NCBI GenBank assembly: GCA_025558095.1
Contig: JAIVFI010000045.1
Coordinates: 142,728 to 206,727, forward strand
From: Hyaloraphidium curvatum
Taxonomy: Eukaryota > Monoblepharomycota > Hyaloraphidiomycetes > Hyaloraphidiales > Hyaloraphidiaceae
DNA length: 64,000 bases
Direction: 5' to 3'
Shown: positions 32,659-42,460 of the stretch, one piece after another
Numbering within the stretch: position 1 is the stretch's first letter
Layout: every line of letters begins with the position of its first letter
The notes under the pieces: model-generated
What the model was told of the DNA's origin: nothing
The model's input: the letters and a program-made list of their open reading frames with translations, nothing else
Databases searched by the model: none
Translations under genes and position numbers: made by a program

Positions 32659-33333
32659 TCAATCCTTCCTCTCCACCGGCTTCTCGGAGATGTCGCTCTG
32701 GAGCAGGAAAAACAGCGGGCACGCCGCCGCAAAGTAGCACCAGAACCTCCCCACGCCGGCATGCACGTAGAATCTCCACATGGAGAACGCAAAGGTCGCG
32801 TTGGTCAGCAGCAGCGCGAGCCACCTGATCCTCGGCGTCCGCAGGTTCTGCCACATGCTGGTGTCGAACGAGACGAGGAAGGCCAGGTAGACGAAGGAGT
32901 TGCCGGGCAGGTGGTTCCACTCCCAGTCCAGCGAGGGGGCGGAGCGGGGGGAGGCGGCGGTCCCCCGTACTTCGCGGAGGCAGCGGAGGGTGTAGGGCAC
33001 GGCGACGAGGAGGTAGAGCGACAGGGCGAGGAGGGTGAGCAGCGGGAGCCGGCGCCCGCGGAGGAACCGCATCGCGAGCGCCAGCACCACCGGTTCGAGG
33101 TGGTTCGTCACCGTAGCGGCGCGGGTGGCCCACAGGTTGGCCTTTGTTCCGGGCGGGTTGGACCACAGCAGGTAATCCCAGAGCTGCATGAGGGAGACGA
33201 ACCCGAAGAAGAGCCCGAGCGCGCGGTGCTCCCGCCCCAGCGGGCGGTGCCGGTGCGGGAGGAACCACAGGAGGAGGGAGCCGCCGAGGCCGATGGCGAG
33301 CGCCTGGGCGGAAGCGGAGGCGGAATAGCACAT
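32659..33333 (-). CDS. Multipass membrane protein of the MCWS/DUF5765 type
   Basis: Single exon, 224 residues, about seven hydrophobic segments. The N-terminus MCYSASASAQALAIGLGGSL matches the MCWSxxxS pattern of DUF5765 membrane proteins, known from protists, algae and large DNA viruses. Other features: GFVSLMQLWDYLLW, NHLEPVVLALAMRFL and WCYFAAACPLFFLL. Function unknown. The start is fixed by the conserved MCxS motif. It converges with the preceding plus-strand gene (69 bp between). Confidence 0.65.
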   Translation of the reverse strand: MCYSASASAQALAIGLGGSLLLWFLPHRHRPLGREHRALGLFFGFVSLMQLWDYLLWSNPPGTKANLWATRAATVTNHLEPVVLALAMRFLRGRRLPLLTLLALSLYLLVAVPYTLRCLREVRGTAASPRSAPSLDWEWNHLPGNSFVYLAFLVSFDTSMWQNLRTPRIRWLALLLTNATFAFSMWRFYVHAGVGRFWCYFAAACPLFFLLQSDISEKPVERKD

Positions 33334-33799
33334 CTGTTGTCTCTGTTGTTTGGGGGAGTTGGGAGTTGGGACGGTTGTGCGGATGAGTCAGATGGAGTCA
33401 GACGGCGTCCCAACGTCAAGGATCCGCAGGCGAATCCCGCCCGCGAGGACAAACGGATGGCGGTTCCGCGCAGGCCGAACAAAATGCCCGGATTTCTGGT
33501 CACGATTCAGACTGGGATCGCGATGCGGGCTGGATCGTCCGAGGCACGAGCCGGGGAGAGGAGGGCCCCGCGCCCATCCCTTTCGACCAAGCAAGGCAGT
33601 ATTCCGACGCGACGCAAGCCCGAGCCACAAGCAGATCGGTCCGGACGACGAAGCATCCCACCTGGCTCCGCCGCGTCTCGCGTTGCATGGCTCCCGACGG
33701 AGAGCGACACTGCAGGTGCCAGGCACCAGCCCGTCCTCGCTGTGCACCACCCCGCGCAATCGCCGCCCGAATCTCGCCACGATTCCCCCTCTCCGCACG
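33334..33799. other. Divergent intergenic region
   Basis: 466 bp between the DUF5765-like gene and the F-box-like gene, read in opposite directions; promoters of both are expected. The plus frame of the following gene is open back to 33350 but the text has no coding character. A long minus-strand open frame also crosses this gap and is rejected. Confidence 0.5.
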
Positions 33800-34711
33800 A
33801 TGTCCTCCCCCGACGCCACCCTGCCGCTCCCCGCCGACGTCCTCCTTGCCCTCGCCGCGCTGGTCCTCCGCCGCGGGCACCTCTCCACGCTCGCGTCGCT
33901 CTCCTCATGCTCGTCGGAACTGCGCGCCCTTTTGGCCCCGGAGCTGTTCCGCTCCGTCGCACTGTCGGACGCCGGCATTGCCGCGGACCCCGCGCGGTTC
34001 GCGGCGGCGGTCGCCGGGTCCCGGTGCGCGCTGCTCGTGCAGGGGCTGCGGCTGCTGAGCGTGCACCGCCCCGCGTCGCTCGCCGCCCTGTCTTCCGCGT
34101 TATCTGCGATGCGCGGCGTGACGGTGCACGCGGACGGGTGCGGTCCCTCGCTGTGGGACGCGCTGGGCAGGCTGCCGACGGGGGCGCTGGGCGGCGTGCG
34201 CGACCGCGCGCCGGTGTCCCCCGACTGGGCGAGGTGGCCCTCCCTGGTCCCGCTCTTGGAGGCGGTGGGATGCACATTGGACGGATTGGGAGCGATCGCG
34301 GCGCTAAGGGCACCGAAACTGGCGGAACTGCGGGTGTCGTGGTTCGCGGCGTCCTTCTCCGGGGGACGGGTGCCGAGTTCGGACGAGGCGTGGGCGGCGA
34401 TCGGGGGTATGGGAACGCTGGCGGTGCTCAGGATCGCGAGGGCGCCGACGGACGCCTTGCGGGGCGCGCGGATGCCCCCCTCCTTGCCCACGTTGGTGCT
34501 GGAGGACCCTCGCCCAACCCTCGGCGAAGACGCGGGGCAAGTGGCACGCGGGATCGCGGAGGCGGGGATTGGCGTGCAGATCGAGCTTAAGGGGAAGCGG
34601 ATGGCGGATGCGTGGGGCTGTGGGGAAAGGCAGGCGTGGGAAGGTGCGGGGGCCAAGTTCGTCGTGCTGCCGGCGACGGTGCTGGCGGGGATGCCGGCGA
34701 TACCGAGGTAG
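33800..34711 (+). CDS. F-box-like / LRR-like protein
   Basis: Single exon from ATG 33800, 303 residues. The N-terminus (LPADVLLALAALVLRRGHLSTLASLSSCSSELRALLAPELFRSVAL) has the helix pattern of fungal F-box-like domains ending in LFRSV; the rest is Leu/Ala-rich with short strand-like segments (LAVLRIARAP, LPTLVLEDPR) spaced like irregular leucine-rich repeats. It is similar in style to the gene at 24676..25974. Confidence 0.55.
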   Translation: MSSPDATLPLPADVLLALAALVLRRGHLSTLASLSSCSSELRALLAPELFRSVALSDAGIAADPARFAAAVAGSRCALLVQGLRLLSVHRPASLAALSSALSAMRGVTVHADGCGPSLWDALGRLPTGALGGVRDRAPVSPDWARWPSLVPLLEAVGCTLDGLGAIAALRAPKLAELRVSWFAASFSGGRVPSSDEAWAAIGGMGTLAVLRIARAPTDALRGARMPPSLPTLVLEDPRPTLGEDAGQVARGIAEAGIGVQIELKGKRMADAWGCGERQAWEGAGAKFVVLPATVLAGMPAIPR

Positions 34712-35023
34712 CTGACATCATGTGCGCGTATGGTGTTGGATCCGCGCGCTGGTGCCGGAGAGGGGATCGGCGATGGGGGGCCTTTGTAGTGCGAAGAGCT
34801 GTCTTTCGTGCCATCCCCCCCCATCCGCGGAATCCGCCCCCCGGATCGCTTTCTTTTCGATCCTGGCTTGCATTTCCGGTGCCAGGTTAGCCAGCCGATG
34901 CTGGATGCAGAAGCGAGTCGACTCGGTGCAACATCGGGTCGCGGCATCCGAGCGGCCTCCGACATCTGCCGGCCCCTCGCGACCCTTGACGGACCCCAAC
35001 CTCCCTTTCGCCGTATTGGTACG
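34712..35023. other. Intergenic region, nothing recognised
   Basis: 312 bp. The frame of the VPS9 gene is open back to 34808, but the text before ATG 35024 lacks conserved character. Confidence 0.45.
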
Positions 35024-37273
35024 ATGGATCGCTGCGGCAGCGCATCCACTGCGACTTCGGACGGGTCCGACGACGTGCCGCTGCCGCCCCCCACGGACGT
35101 CGGCGAGCTGGTCGCGCCGGCGGCCCCTGGGGGCGTCGGCGAGGGCGACTTGCTCGCGGGCGAGAGCGGCGTCGACCGGCGGCTGCGGGGGATCGTGGGC
35201 GGCGGCAGCCCGGCGCGGCAGACCCCGGGCCCGGTGGCGGGGGGGGCGGAGCGTGGTCCGGCGGAGGCGCCGACCGACCCCGGCACGCCGGCCCGCGGCC
35301 AGCCGGACCAGGCGCAGAGCGACAACGACACGGCAAACGACGCGCTGATCGCGCAGCTGCTGCAGGCCGAGTTCGAGGCCGAGGCGCGCGAGGCCGCAGA
35401 GAGCGAGCGGCGCGCGAGGGAGTCCCAGGGGCAGCGGCTGCCCGCCCAGCCCGCCCAGCCCGCGCCGTGGAGGCCGCCGCCGGTCGAGCTGCCGCCGCAG
35501 AAGCCGCCGCGCTCGCGCGTCGCGTCGCAGGAGGTCATCGGGGGCGGCGCCGGGCAGCAGCCCCAGTCGCCGACAAACCAGGGGTCCCAACCTGGGCAGG
35601 GGGGACAGGCACGCAGGCCCTCGCCGGCCTGGCTCGCCGCGCAGCAGCCCCTTCCCCGGCCTCCGACGGACGTCCCGCCTTCCAACCCGCTCCCGGCCCC
35701 ACCGCGCCCCCCGCCGCGCGACGACCTCCCCGACCCCCCCTCCCCCGACCGCCCCTCCCTCCTCCCCCCCGCCCCCCCCTCCGATCCCACCGTCCCCCCC
35801 TTCCTGTCCCTCCTCCGCACCCCCGCCCTCGCCCCGCTGCTCCCCTTCCTCCGCTCCTTCCTCGCAAACTTCCCCAACGTGCCCCCCGAGCGCCGCCCGG
35901 GCGAGTGGCACGGGTACATGGCCCGCCTCAGGCCGCAGGTCGCTTCGTTGGAGCCCTTCCGCGAGGACCCAGAGCGGGGGATGGAGGGCGTCGAGAAGCT
36001 GCTCCTCACAAAGGTCTACCCGCTCGTGTTTGCCCCCGGCCCGGACAGGGAAGCCGACTCGCGGCTGCGCAAGAACCTCGCCAAGCACGCGTGGGTCACG
36101 CCGTCCCGCCTGGAGGTGCGGCACGACCCCGCCAAATCCGGGCATTGGGACCTCGCAGGGCGCGAGCTGGCGCGGCTGGAGGAGTACCGCGCGCCGCGGG
36201 ACAAGCTCACGGTGCTGTGCAACGCGTGCCGCGTGGTCGTGCTCCTGCTGGACCCGCCGTCCCCCGCGCGGGCGGCGCCGAACCCGGGGCCGGCAAGCGA
36301 CGGCAACGCGTCGCCGGTCTCGGTCGCTTCCTCGGCCTTTGACTCGCCGCTGCCCTCGGCCGACTCGCTCCTCCCCGCGCTCATCGCCCTCCTCGTGCTG
36401 CACCCCCCGCCCGCGCTGTTCTCCAACCTGCACTACGTCCAGCGCTACCGGCACCAGCCGCTGACGGGCGAGGAGGGCTACATCCTCACCTCGTGGGCGG
36501 CGGCGGGCGAGTGGGCGGCGCGGATGGGCGCGCGGGAGCTCCGCATGGCCGAGGCCGAGTGGCGCGCCGCGTGCGGCGCGGAGGAGGGGCGGAGGAGCGC
36601 CGAGGCGCGGAGGAGCCAGGAGGCGCGGAGGAGCACGGAGGGGCAGAGGGAGGGCGGGGTGGCGGAGGCGCTCCTGCGGCCGCTGCAGTGGTTCGGGCGG
36701 CTGCTCGACGACGGCGCGGGGGCGGGGAGGTCGGCGAGCTTCAATGCGCCCGGTGCGGCGGCGCCGGTGGGCCAGCCGCAGGGGGTGCAGAGGAGCGCGA
36801 GCCAGCCGCCCAGTTCGCGCGCCGCGGCCGCAGCCGGTGGGGACGAGGTACCCCCGTGGATGCGCGGGCTGAGCGAGGAGGAAAGGAGGAGGTACGAGGA
36901 TTTCGAGGGGCAGATGCGGTGGGCGCTGGAGCAGAGCGAGCGCGAAGCCAGCGAGGCCGAGGCGGTGCGGCGGGCGGCGGTCGAGGCCGCACGTGCCGAC
37001 GGGGCGGGGGAGGCGGTGAAGAGGGGGGCGGCCAAGGTGGATCTGCTCACGGGGGACGACGGGGCGGACGGGCTGCCGCCGCCGATGGGGGCGATCGGGG
37101 TCGGTGTGGCGGCGGTTGCGGCGGGGGAGGACGACGACGACGAGGTGCCGCTGGCGAGGAGGAAGGGCACGGCGGGTGCGGCCGCGGACGGGGCGGCGGC
37201 GAGTGCGGACGGCGGGAAGGGCCACGAGAACGGGGCGGACGGCGGGGAGGGCCAAGAGAATGGGACGGCGTAG
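35024..37273 (+). CDS. VPS9-domain protein (Rab5-type GEF candidate)
   Basis: Single exon, 749 residues from ATG 35024. The N-terminal third is Pro/Gly/Gln-rich with a ubiquitin-interacting-motif-like acidic/Ala helix (ALIAQLLQAEFEAEAREAAE). The VPS9 domain spans about residues 275-500: EWHGYMARLRPQV, GVEKLLLTKVYPLVFAP, PRDKLTVLCNACRVV, SLLPALIALLVLHPPP, LFSNLHYVQRYR and GEEGYILTSWAAA. Family members activate Rab5/Vps21 at endosomes; the UIM-like helices would fit ubiquitin recognition. A second UIM-like helix lies near residue 630 (YEDFEGQMRWALEQSEREA). The C-terminus is Gly/Asp-rich. Confidence 0.82.
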   Translation: MDRCGSASTATSDGSDDVPLPPPTDVGELVAPAAPGGVGEGDLLAGESGVDRRLRGIVGGGSPARQTPGPVAGGAERGPAEAPTDPGTPARGQPDQAQSDNDTANDALIAQLLQAEFEAEAREAAESERRARESQGQRLPAQPAQPAPWRPPPVELPPQKPPRSRVASQEVIGGGAGQQPQSPTNQGSQPGQGGQARRPSPAWLAAQQPLPRPPTDVPPSNPLPAPPRPPPRDDLPDPPSPDRPSLLPPAPPSDPTVPPFLSLLRTPALAPLLPFLRSFLANFPNVPPERRPGEWHGYMARLRPQVASLEPFREDPERGMEGVEKLLLTKVYPLVFAPGPDREADSRLRKNLAKHAWVTPSRLEVRHDPAKSGHWDLAGRELARLEEYRAPRDKLTVLCNACRVVVLLLDPPSPARAAPNPGPASDGNASPVSVASSAFDSPLPSADSLLPALIALLVLHPPPALFSNLHYVQRYRHQPLTGEEGYILTSWAAAGEWAARMGARELRMAEAEWRAACGAEEGRRSAEARRSQEARRSTEGQREGGVAEALLRPLQWFGRLLDDGAGAGRSASFNAPGAAAPVGQPQGVQRSASQPPSSRAAAAAGGDEVPPWMRGLSEEERRRYEDFEGQMRWALEQSEREASEAEAVRRAAVEAARADGAGEAVKRGAAKVDLLTGDDGADGLPPPMGAIGVGVAAVAAGEDDDDEVPLARRKGTAGAAADGAAASADGGKGHENGADGGEGQENGTA

Positions 37274-38040
37274 AGGTGGCGAGGCTCAGGTCGCGAGCGA
37301 TCCGATCTTGCGATTCCGATACACGATGGCGGGAAGTCTAAAACTGGGAGAGGTGCAGCAGATGGTCCGTGTCTGCATGCGACGCACGCGGCGGTGGAAT
37401 CTGCGCTGCGGAGCCCGCGTGTTGGGTTGCGTCCCAGGCAGGCCGATTTGCCGACACGTATCGGACGCTTCGCATCCGCAGAGACGGAAGCGCGCATCGC
37501 CGCTTCGGGCACCCCGCGGCGTGCGGATGCGAGCCCCGCGGAGCCGCAGCTTGCGTCCCGGCTTGCGCCCCGGACGCTCCCCGCACCATCTCGTTGACGC
37601 GGGTCCATGTCTGGCGGGATGGGGCGCAAGCTTGCGGCCACCGAGATCCCGGACGCGCGCATCCCCCGGTCCTCCGTGCGCCCGGAATGCCGGACGCGGG
37701 GCGGCGAGCGGGGATCGGCGGGTCCGGTGGCGGGGCGGGCCGGCGTCCCTCGCCGGAGGGGGAGAAGGGAGGGCCGGGCTCAGGACCCGATGCCGGGCGG
37801 CTACGGATTTTGGAGCATAAACGGCGAAACAGCATGCCGGAGGGACGGACGCGAGGCTGCAGGGGGATTCCGTTTGGGCGGGTTGCGGGCGGGGTCATGG
37901 GCGGGGAGGGGATGGGGAAAGGGTGGGGCGGCGGCATCCCTCGCCGCTTCCGAGGTTTCCCCGGGTCGGGACCGCGGCCATCATACGATCGAACGGCCGC
38001 GCGTGGCAAGCGACCCACCGCATAACTGCCCGTTAAAAGC
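37274..38040. other. GC-rich intergenic region, nothing recognised
   Basis: 767 bp of very G-rich sequence with runs of GGGC/GGGG on the plus strand. Long open frames on both strands arise from base composition. No domain, RNA or repeat could be supported. Confidence 0.5.
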
Positions 38041-39057
38041 ATGCCCTCCGCGCCGGCGCCGATGTCGGACAAGGCCGCGGCGGTGCGCGGGCCGCCGGCG
38101 GGGTTGGCGTCGCGCAGACGGGAGCGGTACCGCGGGGACGGCGTGCCGGCGACGCTGGAGGAGCTCGGGCCGGCGGGCACCGCCGTGCTGTCCGCGTACT
38201 CCGCCGCCGGCGTGCTGCTGGAAAGGCTGCGCGCGTCGCTCGGCGTGGGCGCCGCCGGGCCGGGCCGGGGCGCCGCGGCGCGCGACGACGCGCCCGCCCG
38301 CGAGGTGCTCCGCGCCGCCGCGCACACGGACTGGTTCGCAGACGCCGTGCGCAAGCTCGGATCGGCCGAGGTGCCGCCCAAGGCCGGGCCCCGCGCGAGG
38401 ATGGCGCTGCACGACGCGCGGGCGGGCCCGTTCGGCTCGCTGGCGGCATCCATCAGCCTGGCCGCGCAGGGCAGGGACGAGGAGGGCGACGGCGTGCGGG
38501 CGTACTACCTCGCCCGCGATGCACGCAAGCTGATGCGCGCCGCGGTGCCCGATCTGGACCCGGCCGCCGCCGCCGCAGACACCCTGCCCAAGCTGCACGC
38601 CGTCGGCCTGCTCGTGGAAAAGTGGCAATCCGCACTGCACCGCCTCCCCGCCGGCGGCCCCTCCGCCAGGTTCGAGGTCGAGTGTTCCCTGGTGGGCGCC
38701 GTCGCCGAACGCTGTGTCGAGTTTGCAGCCCTGGACGGGGTGATCTACGCCTGCGCCGCTGCGGCGGTCCGCGCCTCGATCGACGGCAAGGTGAAGCTCA
38801 CCATCTCTCCCGTACGGCCCACGGACGGCCGCACGGCGCCGGATGCGCGGTTCATGTTCACCACCGCCGCCTCCTTCTCCCCCGACCCGGCTCCGCTTTT
38901 CATGCCCGGCACCGGGGCCGACAACCTCGCCCTGTGCGCCGAGATGGTCGGCGAAGCGTACGGCGTGGACCCCGAGGAGGCCGTGGAGGATGGGTACGTC
39001 GGCGCGGCGGTGCGGGGAGGTGCGCTGGCGCTGTGGGTTCACTGGCCGACAGCGTGA
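38041..39057 (+). CDS. Hypothetical protein
   Basis: Single exon, 338 residues. Composition is coding-like (balanced hydrophobic and charged residues; for example YYLARDARKLMRAAVPDL, LVEKWQSALHRLPAGG, RFEVECSLVGAVAERCVEF, GKVKLTISPV). It is probably a two-layer alpha/beta protein with a helical front half. No known family, signal peptide or membrane segment. An ATG eight codons in (MSDKAAAV) is an alternative start. Confidence 0.55.
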   Translation: MPSAPAPMSDKAAAVRGPPAGLASRRRERYRGDGVPATLEELGPAGTAVLSAYSAAGVLLERLRASLGVGAAGPGRGAAARDDAPAREVLRAAAHTDWFADAVRKLGSAEVPPKAGPRARMALHDARAGPFGSLAASISLAAQGRDEEGDGVRAYYLARDARKLMRAAVPDLDPAAAAADTLPKLHAVGLLVEKWQSALHRLPAGGPSARFEVECSLVGAVAERCVEFAALDGVIYACAAAAVRASIDGKVKLTISPVRPTDGRTAPDARFMFTTAASFSPDPAPLFMPGTGADNLALCAEMVGEAYGVDPEEAVEDGYVGAAVRGGALALWVHWPTA

Positions 39058-39263
39058 CGGGCACGAGGATGGAGCGGAGCCCGGTACGGCTTGGGGAGTG
39101 GGAGCGTGTAGACAACGGGAAGATAGACAGCCCGCGGATTTTCGGTCTTGCATCATCGCCGTCTAATTGCCGTTCATGTATCTTGGCGCCTCCGGTCAGC
39201 AACGGGGAGGGGCGCGCTCAAACAGCCTCAGCACCCCTCAGCACGCGCGGCCCTCCTCCCGCT

Positions 39264-41194
39264 ATGCCGCGACGGAGAACAATGCAATTGCTCCCCGCGA
39301 TCGCGCTGCTGCTGGCTGCGCTCCCCGGCGGCCTGTGTTTGCCCGCCGACCCGCTCGCGGCCGCGGCCGAGCTCGCCGCGCTGCGCCGCCGCCTGCCCCA
39401 ACGGATCGCGGTCGGCGCGCCGCAATTCGCCTCGGAATTGGCGGGCGATGAGGATTCGGCGGCGTCGGAGAGGGCCGCGGGGTTGGGCGCCGCGGCGGCA
39501 CGGCAGCTGCCCGCGAACCTCTCCGTCTTCTATTCCCCCATCGGCGGCGACCCGGGCTGCGGCTTCACCGTCTCCCTCGACATCGGCGGCGCGCACCCGT
39601 ACGATCTTATCCTCGACACCGGCTCCTCCATCTTTGCCGCGTCCACCTCGGCCTGCCCCGCGCTGGCGGGCTCGAACGACGAGGGCTGCAACCTCCCCCC
39701 AAAACCAATCTCCCTCCTCGCCAACGAGACCTCGACCTACGCGCAGAACTACGGCACCACCGCCAACCCCGCCGGCTGGACCGGCAACCTCACCTCGCGC
39801 GCCGTCTCCGCCCCCCTGTGGTCCTCCTCCCGCGCGCCGCTCTCCGTGTCCCCGTACACCCTCGTCGGGATCACCGCCGCCACATCCTTCTTCGACCCGC
39901 GATGTCCGCACTCGGAGGGGATCCTGGGGATCGGCACCGCCTCGGTGTGCCTCGCGTCGGGGGAATGCCCGCTGATCCCGTTCCCCGAGCCCTTTTTCCG
40001 GGGGCTCAACTCCGCTTCCTCCGCGGTTCCGAGGGGATACGCGCTGCAGCTGTGCGGCAACGGCACGGACCCGTCGAATTCCGAGTACGCCACGATGGGC
40101 GGCAACTTCTGGTTCGGCGGCGCCGACTCGCGGTTCCTCGCCGAACCGTTCCAGTGGGCCGGCATCCTCGACGGGACGCGGTACGACAACGGGTCGGGCA
40201 CCATCGCCGTCGACCTCAAGGCGTTCCAGGTCGACGGCGAAACGGCCGCCGAGGTCGGCTGGACGCGCACCGGCCCCGTGATCGCCGACTCGGGAACCTC
40301 CCTGCTCGTCATGGGCTCCGATCTGTTCTCCAAGGTGTCGGCGGCGATGCGCAACGCGAGCTTCGTCGAATTCGACCCGCGGGTGTCGGCCCGCTCGGTG
40401 GAGCAGTTCTGGTCGGGCATGGGCTACGCCATCATCGTGCCCTGCACCTACGTCACCTTCGGCACCTCGACCCTCTCGCTGCTCGTCGCCGGCCCCGAAT
40501 CCTCCCCGGGGGACGTCTCCCTCCCCCTCGACCCCACCGCGCTGATCCTCCGCCGCGCGGTTCCGTGTCCCTCCAACCCGCAGGGCGTGCTGGACTGCAT
40601 GCAGGTGCAGCTCGCCATCGCGCTGAGCGGGCAGAGGGCGGGCATCACCATCCTGGGCGCGCCGGCGTTCCAGGGCAGGGTGGTGTTCTTCGATTTCCCG
40701 GGGAGGAGGGCGGGGTGGGCCGGGAGCGTGGGATGCAGGGGCGGTGGGTCGTCGTTTGCCGGCGCGGTTCGCACGTGGGGCTGACTGTTTCGTTGGCAGG
40801 TCCGACGCCGTCGGCGCAGGGGATCGACATCTTCCCCGGCGCGCTGTACAGGGAGCCCAGCATCACGACGCAGCCCGTGCCGGACGCCTACCCGCCTGCA
40901 ACCTGCGGTGGCCAGCCCGCGACAAGCACCGCGGTGCCGACCACCGCGCGAACCACGTCCGAAACCACCACGTCGAGGACGTCGAGGACGACGACGGGGG
41001 TCAGGACGACGACGGTGTTCACGATCGACACCGAGGTGACCGTCGCGACGTCTTCCGCTTCCGCGGCGACCAGCGCGGCCACCAGCGCGGTGCCGACGTC
41101 GACGACGTCGCGGCCATCGGCGGCGGAAAGGACCTTCGGAGGGCGGGGATGGGCGGCGCTGGCGGGCCTCGTCGCGCTCGCCATCGCGGTCTGA
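39264..41194 (+). CDS. Secreted, probably GPI-anchored pepsin-like aspartic protease
   Basis: Exons 39264..40743 and 40800..41194; 56-nt intron (GTGGGT...GGCAG, branch CTGAC), 624 residues. Signal peptide (LLPAIALLLAALPGGLCLP). The two pepsin active-site motifs are present: LILDTGSSIF in the first lobe and VIADSGTSLLVMG in the second; about 220 residues separate them. Several NxS/T sequons. The second exon encodes a Thr/Ser-rich stalk (TTARTTSETTTSRTS) ending in a hydrophobic tail (GWAALAGLVALAIAV), typical of a GPI-anchoring signal as in fungal yapsins. Likely at the cell surface or wall. ATG 39282 is an alternative start. Confidence 0.87.
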
Positions 41195-41261
41195 CGCTCG
41201 ATTATGCCGCCGGTATATCCGCATACCCGTATCTGAGCCAGTAGAGCTGCCGTGCCACGGA

Positions 41262-42118
41262 TCACTTGGGGGGCTCGGTGGACGAGATGCTCTCCCTCTC
41301 GAGCGCCTTGGCGTAGTAAGCCGCGACCTTGGGCGGGATTGCGAGCTCGGGGAAGCGGAAGCGGAGGTAGCCGATCGCGCAGACCGTCTGCGCGGTTGAG
41401 GAAAGCCGCGTCAGAGCCTGCCTGAGGCGGCAATAGGGGAGGGAAACCCACCGTAACTTCCCCGATCGTCATCTTGTCCACGGGCGCCAGCGAGTCGGCC
41501 TCCTTCTCGAGCTGGGCGAGGGCGGCGTGCACCTTCTTCATCTGCCCGTCGGTCCAATCCTTCCACCGGAACTCCTCGGGGCGCAGGGCGTTCTCGTAGC
41601 TTCCCGACGGTAAAGTCAGACCAAACCCCCCACGGGGATCGCCGAACGAAACCAACCGGACGAGGATCGCGGCGTCGAGGATGCCGTCCGCGAGGGCTTG
41701 CAGCCTCAGGGCCTTCCAGCGGGACGCGTCCGAGGGGAAGAACTTGGGCGCGGAGAGCGAGTCGAGGTACTCGCAGATGACGGGGGAATCGTAGAGGGAT
41801 TCGCCCGACGGGAGGACGAGCGCGGGGACCTTGGCGAGGGGGTTGGCTGCGCGTGGGAAGGGCGGTCAAGAACGCGTCTCTCGACGGCGAGACGGAGGGC
41901 GGTTACCATCGTCCGTAGTGGTGACCTTGATGGTGTAGGGTGATCAGCGGTGGAGGGGTGGATAGCCCCGGGAGTAGAGAACTGACCTTGATGTTGGGCG
42001 CGACCGCCGCGGCGAACTTTTCGATGCGGTCCCAGATGCCGTGCTCCTTGGCCACGACGGCGACCTTGCGCGCATAGGGCGAGGTGGGGGAGAAATGCAG
42101 CGTGCCGAGGGAGGCCAT
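41262..42118 (-). CDS. Glutathione S-transferase
   Basis: Complement of 41987..42118, 41907..41925, 41657..41846, 41458..41599 and 41262..41387; 202 residues with all phases closed. Thioredoxin-fold start LHFSPTSPYARKVAVVAKEHG (Ser/Tyr glutathione site), ANPLAKVPALVLPSGESLYDSPVICEYLD with the cis-Pro and the ESxxI motif, then the helical domain (LVRYENALRPEE, MTIGETVCAIGYLRFRFP). The second exon is only 19 nt, and the IKVTTTDDANPLAKVP join depends on it. Length and motifs fit bacterial-type/Ure2-like GSTs acting in detoxification. Confidence 0.83.
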
Positions 42119-42460
42119 GGCGCGTGAGAAGGCGGGGTTGCGGCGCGTGGAGGCGGGGATGCGGCGCGGGGCGAGGCGGGAGGCGGAAGGCAGGAAGGCG
42201 GATGCCAGGTTTCGGGGCCTAGGTGGTGCTCCGCGAGATTTCGTGCGTCGAATCGCGTGATTGGGAGTTGGGAGACGTTGGAGGCAAAAGACGCGCGACG
42301 GTGTGTGGACTTGGCCAGCTGTTATGCGAGCTCTTGCGGGACGGGCCCTGCAGCTGAGTTTCTGCGTCTGTACCTTCGCATCATGCTCATCTTTCATCCG
42401 TCGAGCAGTCTAAACTACCTCGGAAGAAGACGATCGAGTGAGCCGACGCCTCGCCCGCAG

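Noticed and set aside
33388-36009. Minus-strand open frame of 873 codons
   Set aside because: Antisense to the F-box-like and VPS9 genes, Ser/Arg/Pro-rich, no family; the plus-strand frames have clear domains.
37338-38453. Minus-strand open frame of 371 codons
   Set aside because: Pro/Ala/Arg-rich, overlaps the better-supported plus-strand gene at 38041 and shows no domain.
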